Source: an uncultured Nesterenkonia sp.
GTDB taxonomy: Bacteria; Actinomycetota; Actinomycetes; Actinomycetales; Micrococcaceae
Reading direction: 5' to 3'
Length of the DNA stretch: 64,000 nt
Assembly: GCA_947494195.1 (NCBI GenBank)
Contig: CANLUC010000001.1
Span: forward strand, 558,001-622,000
Made by a program: the position numbers and the translations under genes. Each line of letters begins with the position of its first letter. The stretch's first letter is position 1. The notes beneath the pieces were generated by a model, which was not told the origin of the DNA, ran no database searches, and saw only the letters and a program-made list of their open reading frames with translations. Shown here piece after piece: positions 52,047-62,520 of this stretch.

Positions 52047-52922
52047 TCAGAAGACGATCGTGGCGGAGCCGTCGCGCAGAACGCGGTCTTCACAGTGCGC
52101 CTGGACAGCTGAGGAGAGGACCCGACGTTCGACGTCGGCGCCTCGCCGTTGAAGGTCCGCAGCCGTGTCTCGGTGGGACACCGCAATGACGTCTTGGGCG
52201 ATGATGGGCCCCTCATCGAGATCCTTGGTCACATAATGGGCCGTCGCTCCCACCAGCTTCACGCCGCGTTCCTTCGCCTTACGGTACGGCGCGGCCCCGA
52301 TGAATGCCGGAAGGAACGAGTGATGGATGTTGATGACAGGGACTCCGAGGCCTTCGATGAAGTCCTCGGTGAGGATCTGCATGTATCGGGCCAGCACGAC
52401 GAGGTCCACATTCCCCTGCAGCAGCTCAAGCTGCCTGGCCTCCACCTCTTCCCGCGGCCTGCCGGCCGTGGGCGTGTGGAAGAAGGGGATGCCCAGCGAT
52501 CGGACATCTTCGTCCAGGCCGGTGTGGTTGGAGATGACCATAGCGATGTCGACGGGCAGCTCACCCCGCCGATAGCGCCAGAGCAGGTCCAGCACGCAGT
52601 GATCCGACGTGGAGGCCATGACCGCGATGCGCTTCTTCTTGGAGGCATCCACCAGCGAATGCTCGAGCTGGAAACCTTTGAGCGCCTCACCGACCTTGGC
52701 ATCCAACGCCGGCAGCTCCGCGGAGAGATGAGGCATCGAGAACACAGTGCGCTGGAAGAAGCGTCCTCCGTCGGGGTCCGTCGTGTGCTGGTCCAAGGAG
52801 ATGATGTTGGCACCAGCTGCGGAGAGTATCTCGGTGATGGCAGCCACAATTCCAGGCTCATCGGTGCCGTACACAACAAGCCTGCCCACATCCGTGAACG
52901 ACTCGCTCTTCTCTGCGCCCAT
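52047..52922 (-). CDS. purU: Formyltetrahydrofolate deformylase
   Basis: A 291-aa hydrolase releasing formate and THF from 10-formyl-THF. An N-terminal ACT domain (VVYGTDEPGIVAAITEILSA) precedes the hydrolase domain with the catalytic Asn-His-Asp set in VINIHHSFLPAFIG, GATAHYVTKDLDEGPIIAQD. AAAGGA lies 8 bases before ATG52922. PurU generally keeps the THF pool free, and here it would recycle the THF used by the adjacent demethylase. Confidence 0.93.
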   Translation of the reverse strand: MGAEKSESFTDVGRLVVYGTDEPGIVAAITEILSAAGANIISLDQHTTDPDGGRFFQRTVFSMPHLSAELPALDAKVGEALKGFQLEHSLVDASKKKRIAVMASTSDHCVLDLLWRYRRGELPVDIAMVISNHTGLDEDVRSLGIPFFHTPTAGRPREEVEARQLELLQGNVDLVVLARYMQILTEDFIEGLGVPVINIHHSFLPAFIGAAPYRKAKERGVKLVGATAHYVTKDLDEGPIIAQDVIAVSHRDTAADLQRRGADVERRVLSSAVQAHCEDRVLRDGSATIVF

Positions 52923-52968
52923 GGACGTTCCTTTCACTCCAGATCTCTCCCGTCTTGGGGTCCGGCGA

Positions 52969-53006
52969 CGTGCCGACCGCCCTCGATGTCAGCAGTGGTC
53001 GGCACG
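52969..53006. terminator. Hairpin between the ligM-like gene and purU
   Basis: 10-bp arms CGTGCCGACC and GGTCGGCACG separated by 18 bp in an operon gap of about 100 bp. It may attenuate or process the transcript rather than end it. Confidence 0.5.
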
Positions 53007-53021
53007 AGCACCTGATTCAGC

Positions 53022-54462
<1,441 letters not shown>

Positions 54463-54560
54463 CGTGTGTGGAAACTTGCCGACGAAGGGACCTCGGGTCG
54501 CACCGTCGGTGAACGACCGGGCCCATGTGTTCCCCGTCACATCAACGCTCTGAGAATATA

Positions 54561-54574
54561 ACTATGTATGTAGT
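54561..54574. promoter_or_regulatory. AT-rich operator-like ACTATGTATGTAGT upstream of the ligM-like gene
   Basis: A 14-bp partly palindromic site (ACTA/TAGT ends) in an AT-rich stretch. On the minus strand TTGCCT and a TATATT-type hexamer bracket it, a plausible promoter. No regulator gene is adjacent; the regulator type is not identified. Confidence 0.4.
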
Positions 54575-54613
54575 GATGTCCAGGCAATATCCACCGCTGA
54601 GGAGCTCAGTTGC

Positions 54614-54619
54614 TAATCT
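54614..54619 (+). promoter_or_regulatory. -10 hexamer TAATCT of the menE operon
   Basis: Ends 6 nt before ATG54626. Confidence 0.6.
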
Positions 54620-54625
54620 GTTGGC

Positions 54626-54931
54626 ATGCCTTGGGTCGCGTGGGTCGCCATCATCGCCATCATCGTGTTCGGTCTCACCCAGATCGTGAGCATGGCCACT
54701 GGCCGCCCGCTCCCCTGGGGCTCGGATTCGGAGGAGGAGATCGAGGCGCTGCGGAAACGGCTGAAGAAGCTGGAGAAGCGCGGCGACCCGGAGCTCGAGG
54801 GCCCGAAGATCCCCACCAAGTCCGAGGAGAACATGTCCGCTGAGGACCGCTGGCGCCTGGACATGCTGGAAGCTCGTCTCGAGGAGCTCGAGAAGCAGAA
54901 GAAGGACCAGAAGGACGACGGCGGCAGCTGA
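54626..54931 (+). CDS. Small single-TM coiled-coil protein
   Basis: A 101-aa protein of unknown function. One N-terminal helix (WVAWVAIIAIIVFGLTQIVS) anchors a charged cytosolic part with two heptad-like stretches (EEEIEALRKRLKKLEKRG and RWRLDMLEARLEELEKQKKD). It is the first gene of the transcript with menE; the menE start codon follows its stop directly. Confidence 0.75.
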   Translation: MPWVAWVAIIAIIVFGLTQIVSMATGRPLPWGSDSEEEIEALRKRLKKLEKRGDPELEGPKIPTKSEENMSAEDRWRLDMLEARLEELEKQKKDQKDDGGS

Positions 54932-56149
54932 GTGTCAGATACAACGCAGCGTCCCGATTCCTGGGTGCCCGAGGCACTTGCCGCGCTGAAGGACTCCCTG
55001 GACGGCACGCACCCCCCGATCGAGTTCCTTCCTGGCGGCCCCGAGGAGAGCCCGCGTTGGAGTCTCCGCTCAGATGTCTCCCCCGCCCAGACTGCTGCGG
55101 TCGTGCGCACCTCCGGATCCACGGGCACGCCGAAGCAGACCCTGCTCAGCCCTGATGCGCTGCGATCCTCAGCGCATGCCACGGCCGAGGCGCTCGGTGG
55201 GCACGGCCAGTGGCTGCTCACCCTGCAGCCGAGTTACGTGGCCGGACTCGCGGTGCTCAGCCGCAGCCTGCTGGCCGGCACCACTCCGGCCCCGCTGCTG
55301 CAGCACACCACCGACCCCGCCTCCTTCACCCGCGCGGCCGCGCAGCTCGACGGCGAACGCCGCTACGTCTCACTGGTCCCCACCCAGCTGCAGCGGCTGT
55401 TGGACCACGTGCCGGACGATGCAGAGCTCACCGATGCGCTCCGCCGCTTCGATGCCATCCTGCTCGGCGGGGGCCCCAGCTCCCCCGCGCTTCTCGAACG
55501 CGCAGCGCAGCACGGGTTGAGCGTGGTGCGCACCTACGGGATGAGCGAGACCAGCGGCGGCTGCGTCTACGACGGACGCCCACTCCCAGGGGTCCGACTC
55601 AGCACCGAAGACTCCGGGAGGGTGCGGATCAGCGGGCCGATGGTCGCCTCTGGGTACCTGGGCGACGAGGAGCTGAGCGCGGCCCACTTCGATCGGGACC
55701 CAGAGACCGGATTGCGCAGCTTCTTGACCGATGACCTGGGCGAGGTGGACACCGATCCCCACGGCCAGCAGCTGAGCATCTCCGGACGCGCCGATGACGT
55801 GATCATCACCGGCGGAGTCAAGGTCTCCGCCCTGCGCATCCGCGACGCCCTGCTGACCCACCCGAGGATCAGCGATGCCTTCGTCGGCCCCGTACCCGAC
55901 CCCGACTGGGGGCAGGCAGTCAGCGCCGCCGTCGTCCCGAAGAACCAGGACATAGAGCCTCCGCTGGAACCGGAGCTCCAGGAGCTGGTTCGCTCCGCTC
56001 TCGGCGCCCCCGCGGCACCCAAGCGCCTGCTCCTGCTGCGCGAGCTGCCGCTGCTGGCCAATGGCAAGCCAGACCGGCGGGAGCTGCTGCACCTGCTCGC
56101 CCAGGACCCGAGACACGAAGAACGAGAGGTCACCCCGTGGCAACTGTGA
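54932..56149 (+). CDS. menE: o-Succinylbenzoate-CoA ligase
   Basis: A 405-aa ANL-superfamily acyl-CoA ligase of menaquinone synthesis. The AMP-binding P-loop is VVRTSGSTGTPKQTLLS, with YGMSETSGGCVYDG (A5) and LSISGRADDVIITGGVKVS (A7/A8). The catalytic Lys is in LPLLANGKPDRREL. GTG54932 follows the preceding stop without a gap. The protein is shorter than most MenE (about 470) but retains all core motifs. Confidence 0.92.
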   Translation: MSDTTQRPDSWVPEALAALKDSLDGTHPPIEFLPGGPEESPRWSLRSDVSPAQTAAVVRTSGSTGTPKQTLLSPDALRSSAHATAEALGGHGQWLLTLQPSYVAGLAVLSRSLLAGTTPAPLLQHTTDPASFTRAAAQLDGERRYVSLVPTQLQRLLDHVPDDAELTDALRRFDAILLGGGPSSPALLERAAQHGLSVVRTYGMSETSGGCVYDGRPLPGVRLSTEDSGRVRISGPMVASGYLGDEELSAAHFDRDPETGLRSFLTDDLGEVDTDPHGQQLSISGRADDVIITGGVKVSALRIRDALLTHPRISDAFVGPVPDPDWGQAVSAAVVPKNQDIEPPLEPELQELVRSALGAPAAPKRLLLLRELPLLANGKPDRRELLHLLAQDPRHEEREVTPWQL

Positions 56150-57012
56150 AGGAATGGACCGCCGGCTCCCGGCCGCGCACCCTGCCGCTGGCGGTGGCGC
56201 CGGTGATCACCGGAGTCGCCGCGGCGCACGCCCTGGGGCACTTCGATGTGCTCATCGGGGCGCTGGCCCTGGTGGTCGCACTGTCCCTGCAGGTCGGGGT
56301 GAACTACGCCAACGACTACTCCGACGGCATCCGCGGCACCGATGACGTCCGGGTCGGCCCGATGCGGCTGACCGGCTCGGGGGCGGCAAAGCCCCAGCAG
56401 GTCAAGGACGCCGCCTTTGTGAGCTTCGGAGTGGCTTCGCTGGCCGGGCTGATCATCGTGATCCTGACCGGCATGTGGTGGATGCTCGCAGTGGGCGCCG
56501 CCTGCGTGCTGGCCGCGTGGTGGTACACCGGCGGCTCCAAGCCCTATGGCTACCGCGGGCTGGGCGAGCTCATGGTCTTCGTCTTCTTCGGCCTGGTCGC
56601 CACTCTGGGCACCACCTGGGCGATGGCGGCGCAGCTCAGCCTGGCGGCGGTGCTCGGTGCCGTGAGCTCGGGGTTGATCGCCTCAGCGCTGCTCATGGCC
56701 AACAACGTGCGCGACATCCCCACCGATGCAGAGGTGGGCAAGAGGACCCTTGCCGTCCGCCTGGGTGAGGGCCGCGCGCGGATGAGTTACATCCTGATGA
56801 TCGGCATTGCGCTGATCCTGCCGCTGGTCCTGCTGCCTCAGAGCTGGTGGTTCCTGCTGGTCCTGCTCGCCTGGCCGCTTGCGCTGGGACCGGCGCGCAT
56901 CATGGGCTCGGCGGAGAAGAAGGGCGCCGCACTCATTCGCGTGCTGCAGCTGACAAGCCTGATCGGCATGGCCTTCGCGCTCACCTACGCCGCCGCGCTC
57001 GTGCTCAGCTGA
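56137..57012 (+). CDS. menA: 1,4-Dihydroxy-2-naphthoate polyprenyltransferase
   Basis: A 291-aa UbiA-family membrane prenyltransferase. The first Asp-rich motif is NYANDYSDGIRGTDD and the second NNVRDIPTDAEVGKRTLAVR; SRPRTLPLAVAPV is the family opening. Eight or nine hydrophobic helices follow. GTG56137 has GAGAGG upstream and overlaps menE by 13 bases; a GTG at 56146 would give a 4-base overlap instead. Confidence 0.93.
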   Translation: MATVKEWTAGSRPRTLPLAVAPVITGVAAAHALGHFDVLIGALALVVALSLQVGVNYANDYSDGIRGTDDVRVGPMRLTGSGAAKPQQVKDAAFVSFGVASLAGLIIVILTGMWWMLAVGAACVLAAWWYTGGSKPYGYRGLGELMVFVFFGLVATLGTTWAMAAQLSLAAVLGAVSSGLIASALLMANNVRDIPTDAEVGKRTLAVRLGEGRARMSYILMIGIALILPLVLLPQSWWFLLVLLAWPLALGPARIMGSAEKKGAALIRVLQLTSLIGMAFALTYAAALVLS

Positions 57013-57027
57013 CGCGCACTGCTGCGC

Positions 57028-57684
57028 TCAGCTGGAACGGGAATCGGGCCGAGAGGTGCCGGTCTCGCCGTCGTCCTCGGAGTTCTCTCGGTCCTTCTTC
57101 TCTCGGCCCTTCTTCTCTCGGTCCTTCGTCTCCCGGTCCCGCGCGTCATTCTCAGCAGCGTGATCATCAGCACTGTGCTGCGTCGAGTCGGTGCGGTGGG
57201 AGGATGAGCCACCCGAGACCGCGTCGTCGACCGCTTCGCCAAGCTGCTTCTCCTGCTCCGCACGGGCCTGCGCCTCGGGCGAGAGCGTCTCAGAGTTTTC
57301 CGACGAGGAATCCTGCTGTGCCGGACCCTTCGCCTTCTGCTCCTGCTGGCGGCGTTCCTGGCGGCGAAGCTCGGCCTCGCGCTGACGCTTCTCCTCTTCG
57401 CGCTGCCGGTGCCGGCGCTGGATCTCTACCTGGCGCAGGAAATCGGGATCGTCATCCGGCGAGCTGGGACGTCGCTGTGCCTGGCTGCCCTTCTTCGGGG
57501 CGCGCACGCGGCCGAAGCCCAGCCAGAGACCAGCGCCGACGATCGGCAGCAGCACGATCACTGCGATCCAGGCGATCTTGGGCAGAACGCGGATGCGATG
57601 CCGCGGCGTCTGCAGGCATTCGATCACGCTGTAGATCAACAGCCCGAGGCCCACAATTGCCAGCCCGATAATGATCCTCAACAT
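57028..57684 (-). CDS. PLDc_N-domain membrane protein with charged repeat tail
   Basis: A 218-aa protein. Two helices (RIIIGLAIVGLGLLIYSVIE and KIAWIAVIVLLPIVGAGLWL) match the phospholipase-D N-terminal module without the catalytic HKD domain. A long tail follows, rich in Arg, Glu, Gln and Asp, with 15-bp tandem repeats encoding DREKK-type units near the end. The start ATG57684 is set by TACCCT 6 nt upstream. Function unknown; convergent with menA. Confidence 0.72.
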   Translation of the reverse strand: MLRIIIGLAIVGLGLLIYSVIECLQTPRHRIRVLPKIAWIAVIVLLPIVGAGLWLGFGRVRAPKKGSQAQRRPSSPDDDPDFLRQVEIQRRHRQREEEKRQREAELRRQERRQQEQKAKGPAQQDSSSENSETLSPEAQARAEQEKQLGEAVDDAVSGGSSSHRTDSTQHSADDHAAENDARDRETKDREKKGREKKDRENSEDDGETGTSRPDSRSS

Positions 57685-57690
57685 CCCTCC

Positions 57691-57696
57691 AGGGTA
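57691..57696 (-). promoter_or_regulatory. -10 hexamer TACCCT of the PLDc_N-tail gene
   Basis: On the minus strand, ending 6 nt before ATG57684. Confidence 0.55.
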
Positions 57697-57733
57697 GTTG
57701 ATCGGCCAGCTCGGATTCACCAGCGAGCAGACC

Positions 57734-57739
57734 TAGACT
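57734..57739 (+). promoter_or_regulatory. -10 hexamer TAGACT of the DUF4229 gene
   Basis: Ends 6 nt before ATG57746. Confidence 0.6.
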
Positions 57740-57745
57740 GGGGCC

Positions 57746-58090
57746 ATGTCCGTGCTGAAATACTCTCTGCTGCGCCTCGGCGCCTTCTTCATCGTCTTCG
57801 CCGCATGTCTGCTGCTCGACCTGGGAACCTACACGGTGCTCTTCGCCCTGATCGTGGGACTCGCCGTCTCCTGGGCCGTGGGGTACCTGTTCTTCAACCG
57901 GCTGCGCCTGGCTGCCGGTGAGCAGCTCGCGCAGCGCTTCGGCGGAGGACGGAAGCTGGGCGCCGCGGAACAGGACGACAACACTGCAGAGGACGCCCTG
58001 GCCGAGGACTTCAACCTGACACAGGAACAGATCCGCCGACAGTCAGGAACCTCCGGCCCCGAATCATCCACGGACCCGCAGACCCGCTGA
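57746..58090 (+). CDS. DUF4229-like small membrane protein
   Basis: A 114-aa protein with two helices (LGAFFIVFAACLLLDLGTYT and FALIVGLAVSWAVGYLFFN), resembling DUF4229 proteins found near menA and cytochrome c maturation genes in actinobacteria. The soluble tail is acidic (EQDDNTAEDALAEDFNLTQE). No catalytic motif. Convergent with ccsB, 9 bp apart. Confidence 0.7.
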   Translation: MSVLKYSLLRLGAFFIVFAACLLLDLGTYTVLFALIVGLAVSWAVGYLFFNRLRLAAGEQLAQRFGGGRKLGAAEQDDNTAEDALAEDFNLTQEQIRRQSGTSGPESSTDPQTR

Positions 58091-58099
58091 GCCCAGTGG

Positions 58100-59143
58100 T
58101 CAGTCGGGCAGGCCGGCGTAGGAGTGCAGGCCGGGGAAGTACACGTTGACCACGGCGTAGTTGAAGATGATGCAGCCGAACCCGATGATCGAGAGCCAGG
58201 CGGCCCGGTTGCCGGTCCATCCGCGAGTGGCGCGCGCGTGGAGATAGCCGGCGTAGACGACCCAGATGACGAAGGTCCAGACCTCTTTGACATCCCAGCC
58301 CCAGTAGCGGCCCCAGGTCTCTTCAGCCCAGACTGCGCCGGTGATCAGCGGGCCGAGGGTCCAGAAGACGAAGCCCACGGCATTCATCCGGTAGGCCCAG
58401 TTCTCGAGCGAGATCGCCGAGGGGACCAGCCGCAGGAACTGCCATCCGCTCTTTGTGGGGCTGGCCGCCTGAGCCAGTTCTCGCCGGTGCTGGATAAGCT
58501 GCAGGACGTTCATGGCGAAGGTCAGCGTGAACAGCGAGATGGCCATCACCGCCAGCGAGACGTGGATGGCGATCCAGGGGCTCTGCAGCGCTGGCTGCAC
58601 ATGGTCCACCGGGGTGGGGAATCCCATGGTCGCCGAGACCATCATGGTGACCACTAGCCCGAGCACGAAGGTGCCCAGGAAGCGGACGTCCTTGCGCGTG
58701 AGCACCAGGAGATAGACCGCCGCCACCACCAGAGCGCCGGTGGTGAGGAACTCGAACATGTTCGCCCACGGCACACGGTTCGCGGCGATTCCGCGTGAGG
58801 CGACGGCGAAGGCATGTGCGGCGACTGCCAACACGGACAGCGCCACCGCGACGTTCGCGAAAGGACGACGCGTGCCCAGATAGGCCATCTCCTCGTCCAC
58901 CAGCTCCTCGGAGGGAGCATGCTGGTGCGGGGGCTGGTCCCGCGGGGCATCGCCTGCGCCAGAGCTGACCAGCTGACGCTCCGTCATGTTCTCGGCGGCC
59001 AGCTCAGCCTCCACCCTGCGGATCGTCGCAGAGCTGCGGATCATGTCCACGGCGAACAGCATGAAAGCGGCGGTGTAGACGAAGGCGGCGATCAGCAGGA
59101 AAAGCTCGCTGTACTGCACCAGCTCCATATTGATGGACTGCAT
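58100..59143 (-). CDS. ccsB: Cytochrome c biogenesis protein CcsB/ResC
   Basis: A 347-aa membrane heme-delivery component of system II. The heme-handling WWD region is GRYWGWDVKEVWTFVIWVVY followed by HARATRGWTGNRAAW; eight or so helices are visible, and NYAVVNVYFPGLHSYAG holds a conserved His. It is the last gene of resA-ccdA-resB-ccsB. Its ATG overlaps the resB stop by one base (TGATG). Confidence 0.94.
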   Translation of the reverse strand: MQSINMELVQYSELFLLIAAFVYTAAFMLFAVDMIRSSATIRRVEAELAAENMTERQLVSSGAGDAPRDQPPHQHAPSEELVDEEMAYLGTRRPFANVAVALSVLAVAAHAFAVASRGIAANRVPWANMFEFLTTGALVVAAVYLLVLTRKDVRFLGTFVLGLVVTMMVSATMGFPTPVDHVQPALQSPWIAIHVSLAVMAISLFTLTFAMNVLQLIQHRRELAQAASPTKSGWQFLRLVPSAISLENWAYRMNAVGFVFWTLGPLITGAVWAEETWGRYWGWDVKEVWTFVIWVVYAGYLHARATRGWTGNRAAWLSIIGFGCIIFNYAVVNVYFPGLHSYAGLPD

Positions 59144-60885
59144 CAGAAATCCTCCTCTGGGGCCCGCACTGGCCACTTCTTTTCGAACAGGTCACGTAGG
59201 GCAATATTCTCATCCCGCAGTCGAAAGTCCTCGCCGCGGGCAAGCAAGCCGTAGCGCACCAGTGTGCGGCCTGCCGGGGTCGTCTCCACTGTCACCCACG
59301 CGCGCCGACGGCGCAGGAACAGCGAAAGGATGAGTCCGGTGAGGGCGGTCAGCGCAAAGAACAGAACTCCCTGCTGTGCCGGGTTGTAATTGACGTCGAT
59401 GGCGATGTAGTCCCGGACTCCGTCGAAGCTGATCGACCCCATCCCCTCGGGAAGCTCATAGGTCTCCCCCGGCGAGAGGACGATGCCGCCCGCCTCTTCG
59501 TCGCGGGAATTGAGCACCTCGAGCGTCTCGGTGTCCAGGACATAGACGTTCTGCGGGTTGCCGTCGTCGAGTCCAAGATCTCCGTAGTAGGAGTTCAGCT
59601 GCAGCTCGGGGTTGCCCAGCTCCGGATCGACCGAGACCGAAAGTCCCTCACCGGTGTCCTGAGCGGTGGGAAGCAGCAGCCCGACGAAGCCGAGCTGCTC
59701 GGGCTGGGCATCCGGGGCCTTGATCACGGCCATGGAGGTGTAGACCTGATCATCCGGACGGGTGACCACAGGACCGGAGAAAGCGACGTCGCCGGCACCG
59801 TCTCGCACGGTGATCTCCGGAGCGTACCCGTTGCCCACCAGAAACACCCGGGCATCGTCGAGTGTCAGCGGCTGATTCACCTTGAGTTCCTCGGACTGGC
59901 GCTCCCCATCCGGGCCGATCTGCGTGGTGACATCTGCGGTGAAGTCAAGGGGCTGCCCGAAGCTGGTGGCGGACTCTCGGTCGAAGACCCGCTCGAATCC
60001 ATCGAGCTGGATCGAGAACGGCTGAAGCTGGTTTTCGCTGAAATAGGTGCCCGGGTGGAAGCTGTCATAGGCAACCAGCGCATTGACGAAGCCTTCGTCC
60101 TCCACCAAGATCTTCTGTCCCCGGTAGCTGAACATGGAGCCCAGGGCCACGCAGACGAGCACACCGACCAGCGCCACATGGAAGACCAGGTTGCCCGACT
60201 CCTTGAGGTAGCCGCGTTCAGCTCCGACGGAGCCTGCCGAGACGGCTGAACCCCCAGTCGGGGCCGCGTCGGCGCCTTCCGCCTCCGGGGCTTCGCGGAC
60301 CTCCACCCGGTAGCGCCGAGCCTTGAGGATGCTGGCCACGTCCTGCAGGGCCTGCTGAGCGTCCGGCCCGTCCTCCGGGTCGCCGGCGGCCGCGGACTGC
60401 AGCTCCAGCGCACCGAACTCCGGGAGGCGTTCCAGCCTGCGCGGCGTGCGCGGCGGCGGGGAGGTCATCAGCTGCCAGTGCTTCTTCGTCCGGGGCAGGA
60501 TGCAGCCGATCAGCGAGATGAACAGCAGCAGGTAGATCGAAGAGAACCAGACCGAAGAATAGACGTCGAAGAACTGCAGGAAGTCCAGGACCTCTCCGAC
60601 TCCGGGGTTGTCCTCGATCCAGGCGTCCACCGCGAAGGGGTCCTGGACCCGCTGCGGAAAGAGCGAACCAGGGACGGCGGCCACTGCGAGCATCAGCAGC
60701 AGCATCAGAGCTGTGCGCATGGAGGTCAGCTGGGTCCAGGCCCAGCGGAGCATGCCCTTGACGCCCAGCGCTGGCAGGGTCACCTCGGCACGGGAGGACC
60801 CTGCGGGTGCGCTCGTGGAGCTGGTCGCGTCGGGGGCGTCGCGATGCCCTGCAGGCAGATAGGTGTTCTCGCGTTCCTCGGCCAT
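59143..60885 (-). CDS. resB: Cytochrome c biogenesis protein ResB
   Basis: A 580-aa partner of CcsB. It has an N-terminal helix pair (WTQLTSMRTALMLLLMLAVA and IYLLLFISLIGCILPRTKKH), a third helix LVFHVALVGVLVCVALGSMF, a large exported domain and a final helix GVLFFALTALTGLILSLFLR. An Ala-rich inserted loop lies near residue 200. Overlaps ccdA and ccsB by one base each. Confidence 0.93.
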   Translation of the reverse strand: MAEERENTYLPAGHRDAPDATSSTSAPAGSSRAEVTLPALGVKGMLRWAWTQLTSMRTALMLLLMLAVAAVPGSLFPQRVQDPFAVDAWIEDNPGVGEVLDFLQFFDVYSSVWFSSIYLLLFISLIGCILPRTKKHWQLMTSPPPRTPRRLERLPEFGALELQSAAAGDPEDGPDAQQALQDVASILKARRYRVEVREAPEAEGADAAPTGGSAVSAGSVGAERGYLKESGNLVFHVALVGVLVCVALGSMFSYRGQKILVEDEGFVNALVAYDSFHPGTYFSENQLQPFSIQLDGFERVFDRESATSFGQPLDFTADVTTQIGPDGERQSEELKVNQPLTLDDARVFLVGNGYAPEITVRDGAGDVAFSGPVVTRPDDQVYTSMAVIKAPDAQPEQLGFVGLLLPTAQDTGEGLSVSVDPELGNPELQLNSYYGDLGLDDGNPQNVYVLDTETLEVLNSRDEEAGGIVLSPGETYELPEGMGSISFDGVRDYIAIDVNYNPAQQGVLFFALTALTGLILSLFLRRRRAWVTVETTPAGRTLVRYGLLARGEDFRLRDENIALRDLFEKKWPVRAPEEDF

Positions 60886-61676
60886 CAGATGGGCAGCCTC
60901 ACGTCGTTGGCGAACCAGTCTTGCAGTGCATAGACCCAGGTGTTCCAGATCCCGGAGACCATCAGTAGTCCGACCACGATCAGCACAGCACCGCCGAAGC
61001 GCATCACCGCGACCTTATGCCGAGTGAAGAACGCCACGGTGGTCATCCCGCGTTTGAGGCCCATGCTGATCAGGATGAACGGGATGCCCAGTCCCAGGCA
61101 GTACAAAGACATCAAAAACACCCCGCGTCCTGGGTCTCCTCCCATCGGGGTGGCCAGGGCGAGCACCGCGGCGAGGGTCGGTCCGATACATGGCGCCCAG
61201 CCGATACCGAAGGTCGCACCCAGCAGCGGGGCACCGAGCAGCCCGTCGGGGGGCCGACGCTCGATCTTACGCTCACGCTGGAAGAAGCTGAAGGCCCCCA
61301 TGAAGACCAACCCCATGATGACGACGACGCCGCCCAACAGCTGCGTCAGCCAACCTCCCTCCACACGGAGCCAGACCATCGCCTGGGAAAAGACGACGCC
61401 GATGAGCACGAAGACCACCGAGAAGCCCAGCACGAAGAGCGACGCGCCGAGCACCATGCGAGAGCGACGCCGCTGGTGCAACTCGCCACCAGAGAGGCCT
61501 GTGACATATCCCAGATACCCGGGCACTAAGGGCAGCACGCAGGGTGAGAGGAAGGAGACCAGCCCGGCAAGCACCGCGACTGGGGCCGAGATCAGCAGCG
61601 AACCGTCGAAGACGATCTCGGCAAAGCGGTTGTCGGCAACACTGGAGAGCGGCACAGCCTGAGATGCGAGATTCAT
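60885..61676 (-). CDS. ccdA: Cytochrome c biogenesis protein CcdA
   Basis: A 263-aa thiol-transfer membrane protein with the paired cysteines in FLSPCVLPLVPGYLGYVTG and GWAPCIGPTLAAVLALAT. It would pass electrons from cytosolic thioredoxin to ResA. Six or so helices. The ATG overlaps the resA stop as TGATG. Confidence 0.94.
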   Translation of the reverse strand: MNLASQAVPLSSVADNRFAEIVFDGSLLISAPVAVLAGLVSFLSPCVLPLVPGYLGYVTGLSGGELHQRRRSRMVLGASLFVLGFSVVFVLIGVVFSQAMVWLRVEGGWLTQLLGGVVVIMGLVFMGAFSFFQRERKIERRPPDGLLGAPLLGATFGIGWAPCIGPTLAAVLALATPMGGDPGRGVFLMSLYCLGLGIPFILISMGLKRGMTTVAFFTRHKVAVMRFGGAVLIVVGLLMVSGIWNTWVYALQDWFANDVRLPI

Positions 61677-62392
61677 CAGCGTCCGGCCGAACCCAGGGCG
61701 GCATAGGGCGCGCTGGCAGAGGGCGCTGCGGCGTCGGTGTCGACCGGGTCTGCGCGATCAGTGTCGTCGGCGCTGAGGTCTTCGTCCATCGCGGTGCGAA
61801 TCAGTGCGCTGAGGATTGTGGGGTCAGCGGCGCCGAGGATGCGGGAGGACACCCGGCCCTGCTTGTCCAGCACCAGGGTGGTGGGCACCGCTGAGGGCGG
61901 CACATAGTCGGTCATGGCGAGCATGACATCGCCGTCGCGGTCCTCCATCGAGGGGTACTCGATGCCGAAGTTTCGCTCGAAGGCCTCTGCCGTGGGCTGG
62001 GTGTCGCGGGTATTGACGCCGTAGAACTGCACACCCTCGGGGCTGAACTCCTCGTGGAGGTCGGCCAGGTCGGGGGCCTCGACGCGACAGGGGGCGCAGG
62101 CGGCGTACCAGAAGTTGATCACGGTGACCTCGCCCTCCCAGCTTGCCGCGCTGACCGCAGAGCCGTCGAAGAGGGTGGATTCGAACTCCACGGGCTCGCC
62201 ACGTTCCTCCGGCGCGATCTCCTGCACCGAGCCGTCGCCGGCCACATAGTTGGTGCCGTCGTTCTGGGCGCGCTGGGCCAGCTGATCATTGCCGGAGCTG
62301 CACCCGGTCAGCGCCAGGGCGGAGGCAAGCGCCACCGCAGCCAGCGCGCGGAGGCGCGGAGTCTGTGCGGATCGATCAACGGAGACGGTCAT
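61676..62392 (-). CDS. resA: Thioredoxin-fold lipoprotein (ResA/TlpA-like)
   Basis: A 238-aa extracytoplasmic thiol-disulfide protein that keeps apocytochrome c cysteines reduced. The lipobox is ASALALTGCSSG, the redox site NFWYAACAPCRVEAPDL, and the cis-Pro in SAVPTTLVLDKQGRV. The last 35 residues are Asp/Ala-rich and disordered. First gene of the maturation operon. Confidence 0.92.
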   Translation of the reverse strand: MTVSVDRSAQTPRLRALAAVALASALALTGCSSGNDQLAQRAQNDGTNYVAGDGSVQEIAPEERGEPVEFESTLFDGSAVSAASWEGEVTVINFWYAACAPCRVEAPDLADLHEEFSPEGVQFYGVNTRDTQPTAEAFERNFGIEYPSMEDRDGDVMLAMTDYVPPSAVPTTLVLDKQGRVSSRILGAADPTILSALIRTAMDEDLSADDTDRADPVDTDAAAPSASAPYAALGSAGR

Positions 62393-62520
62393 GCGCTGCG
62401 GTGTCCAGATCTGAAGAGGGAGCCAGGGTCAGCCGAGAACTAATTCTACAGTCCGTAGAACTGCCTGCGAAGCAGAAGTCATCGAGTCAGCGACTCACCC
62501 CGGGGAGCTGAAGCTGTGGA

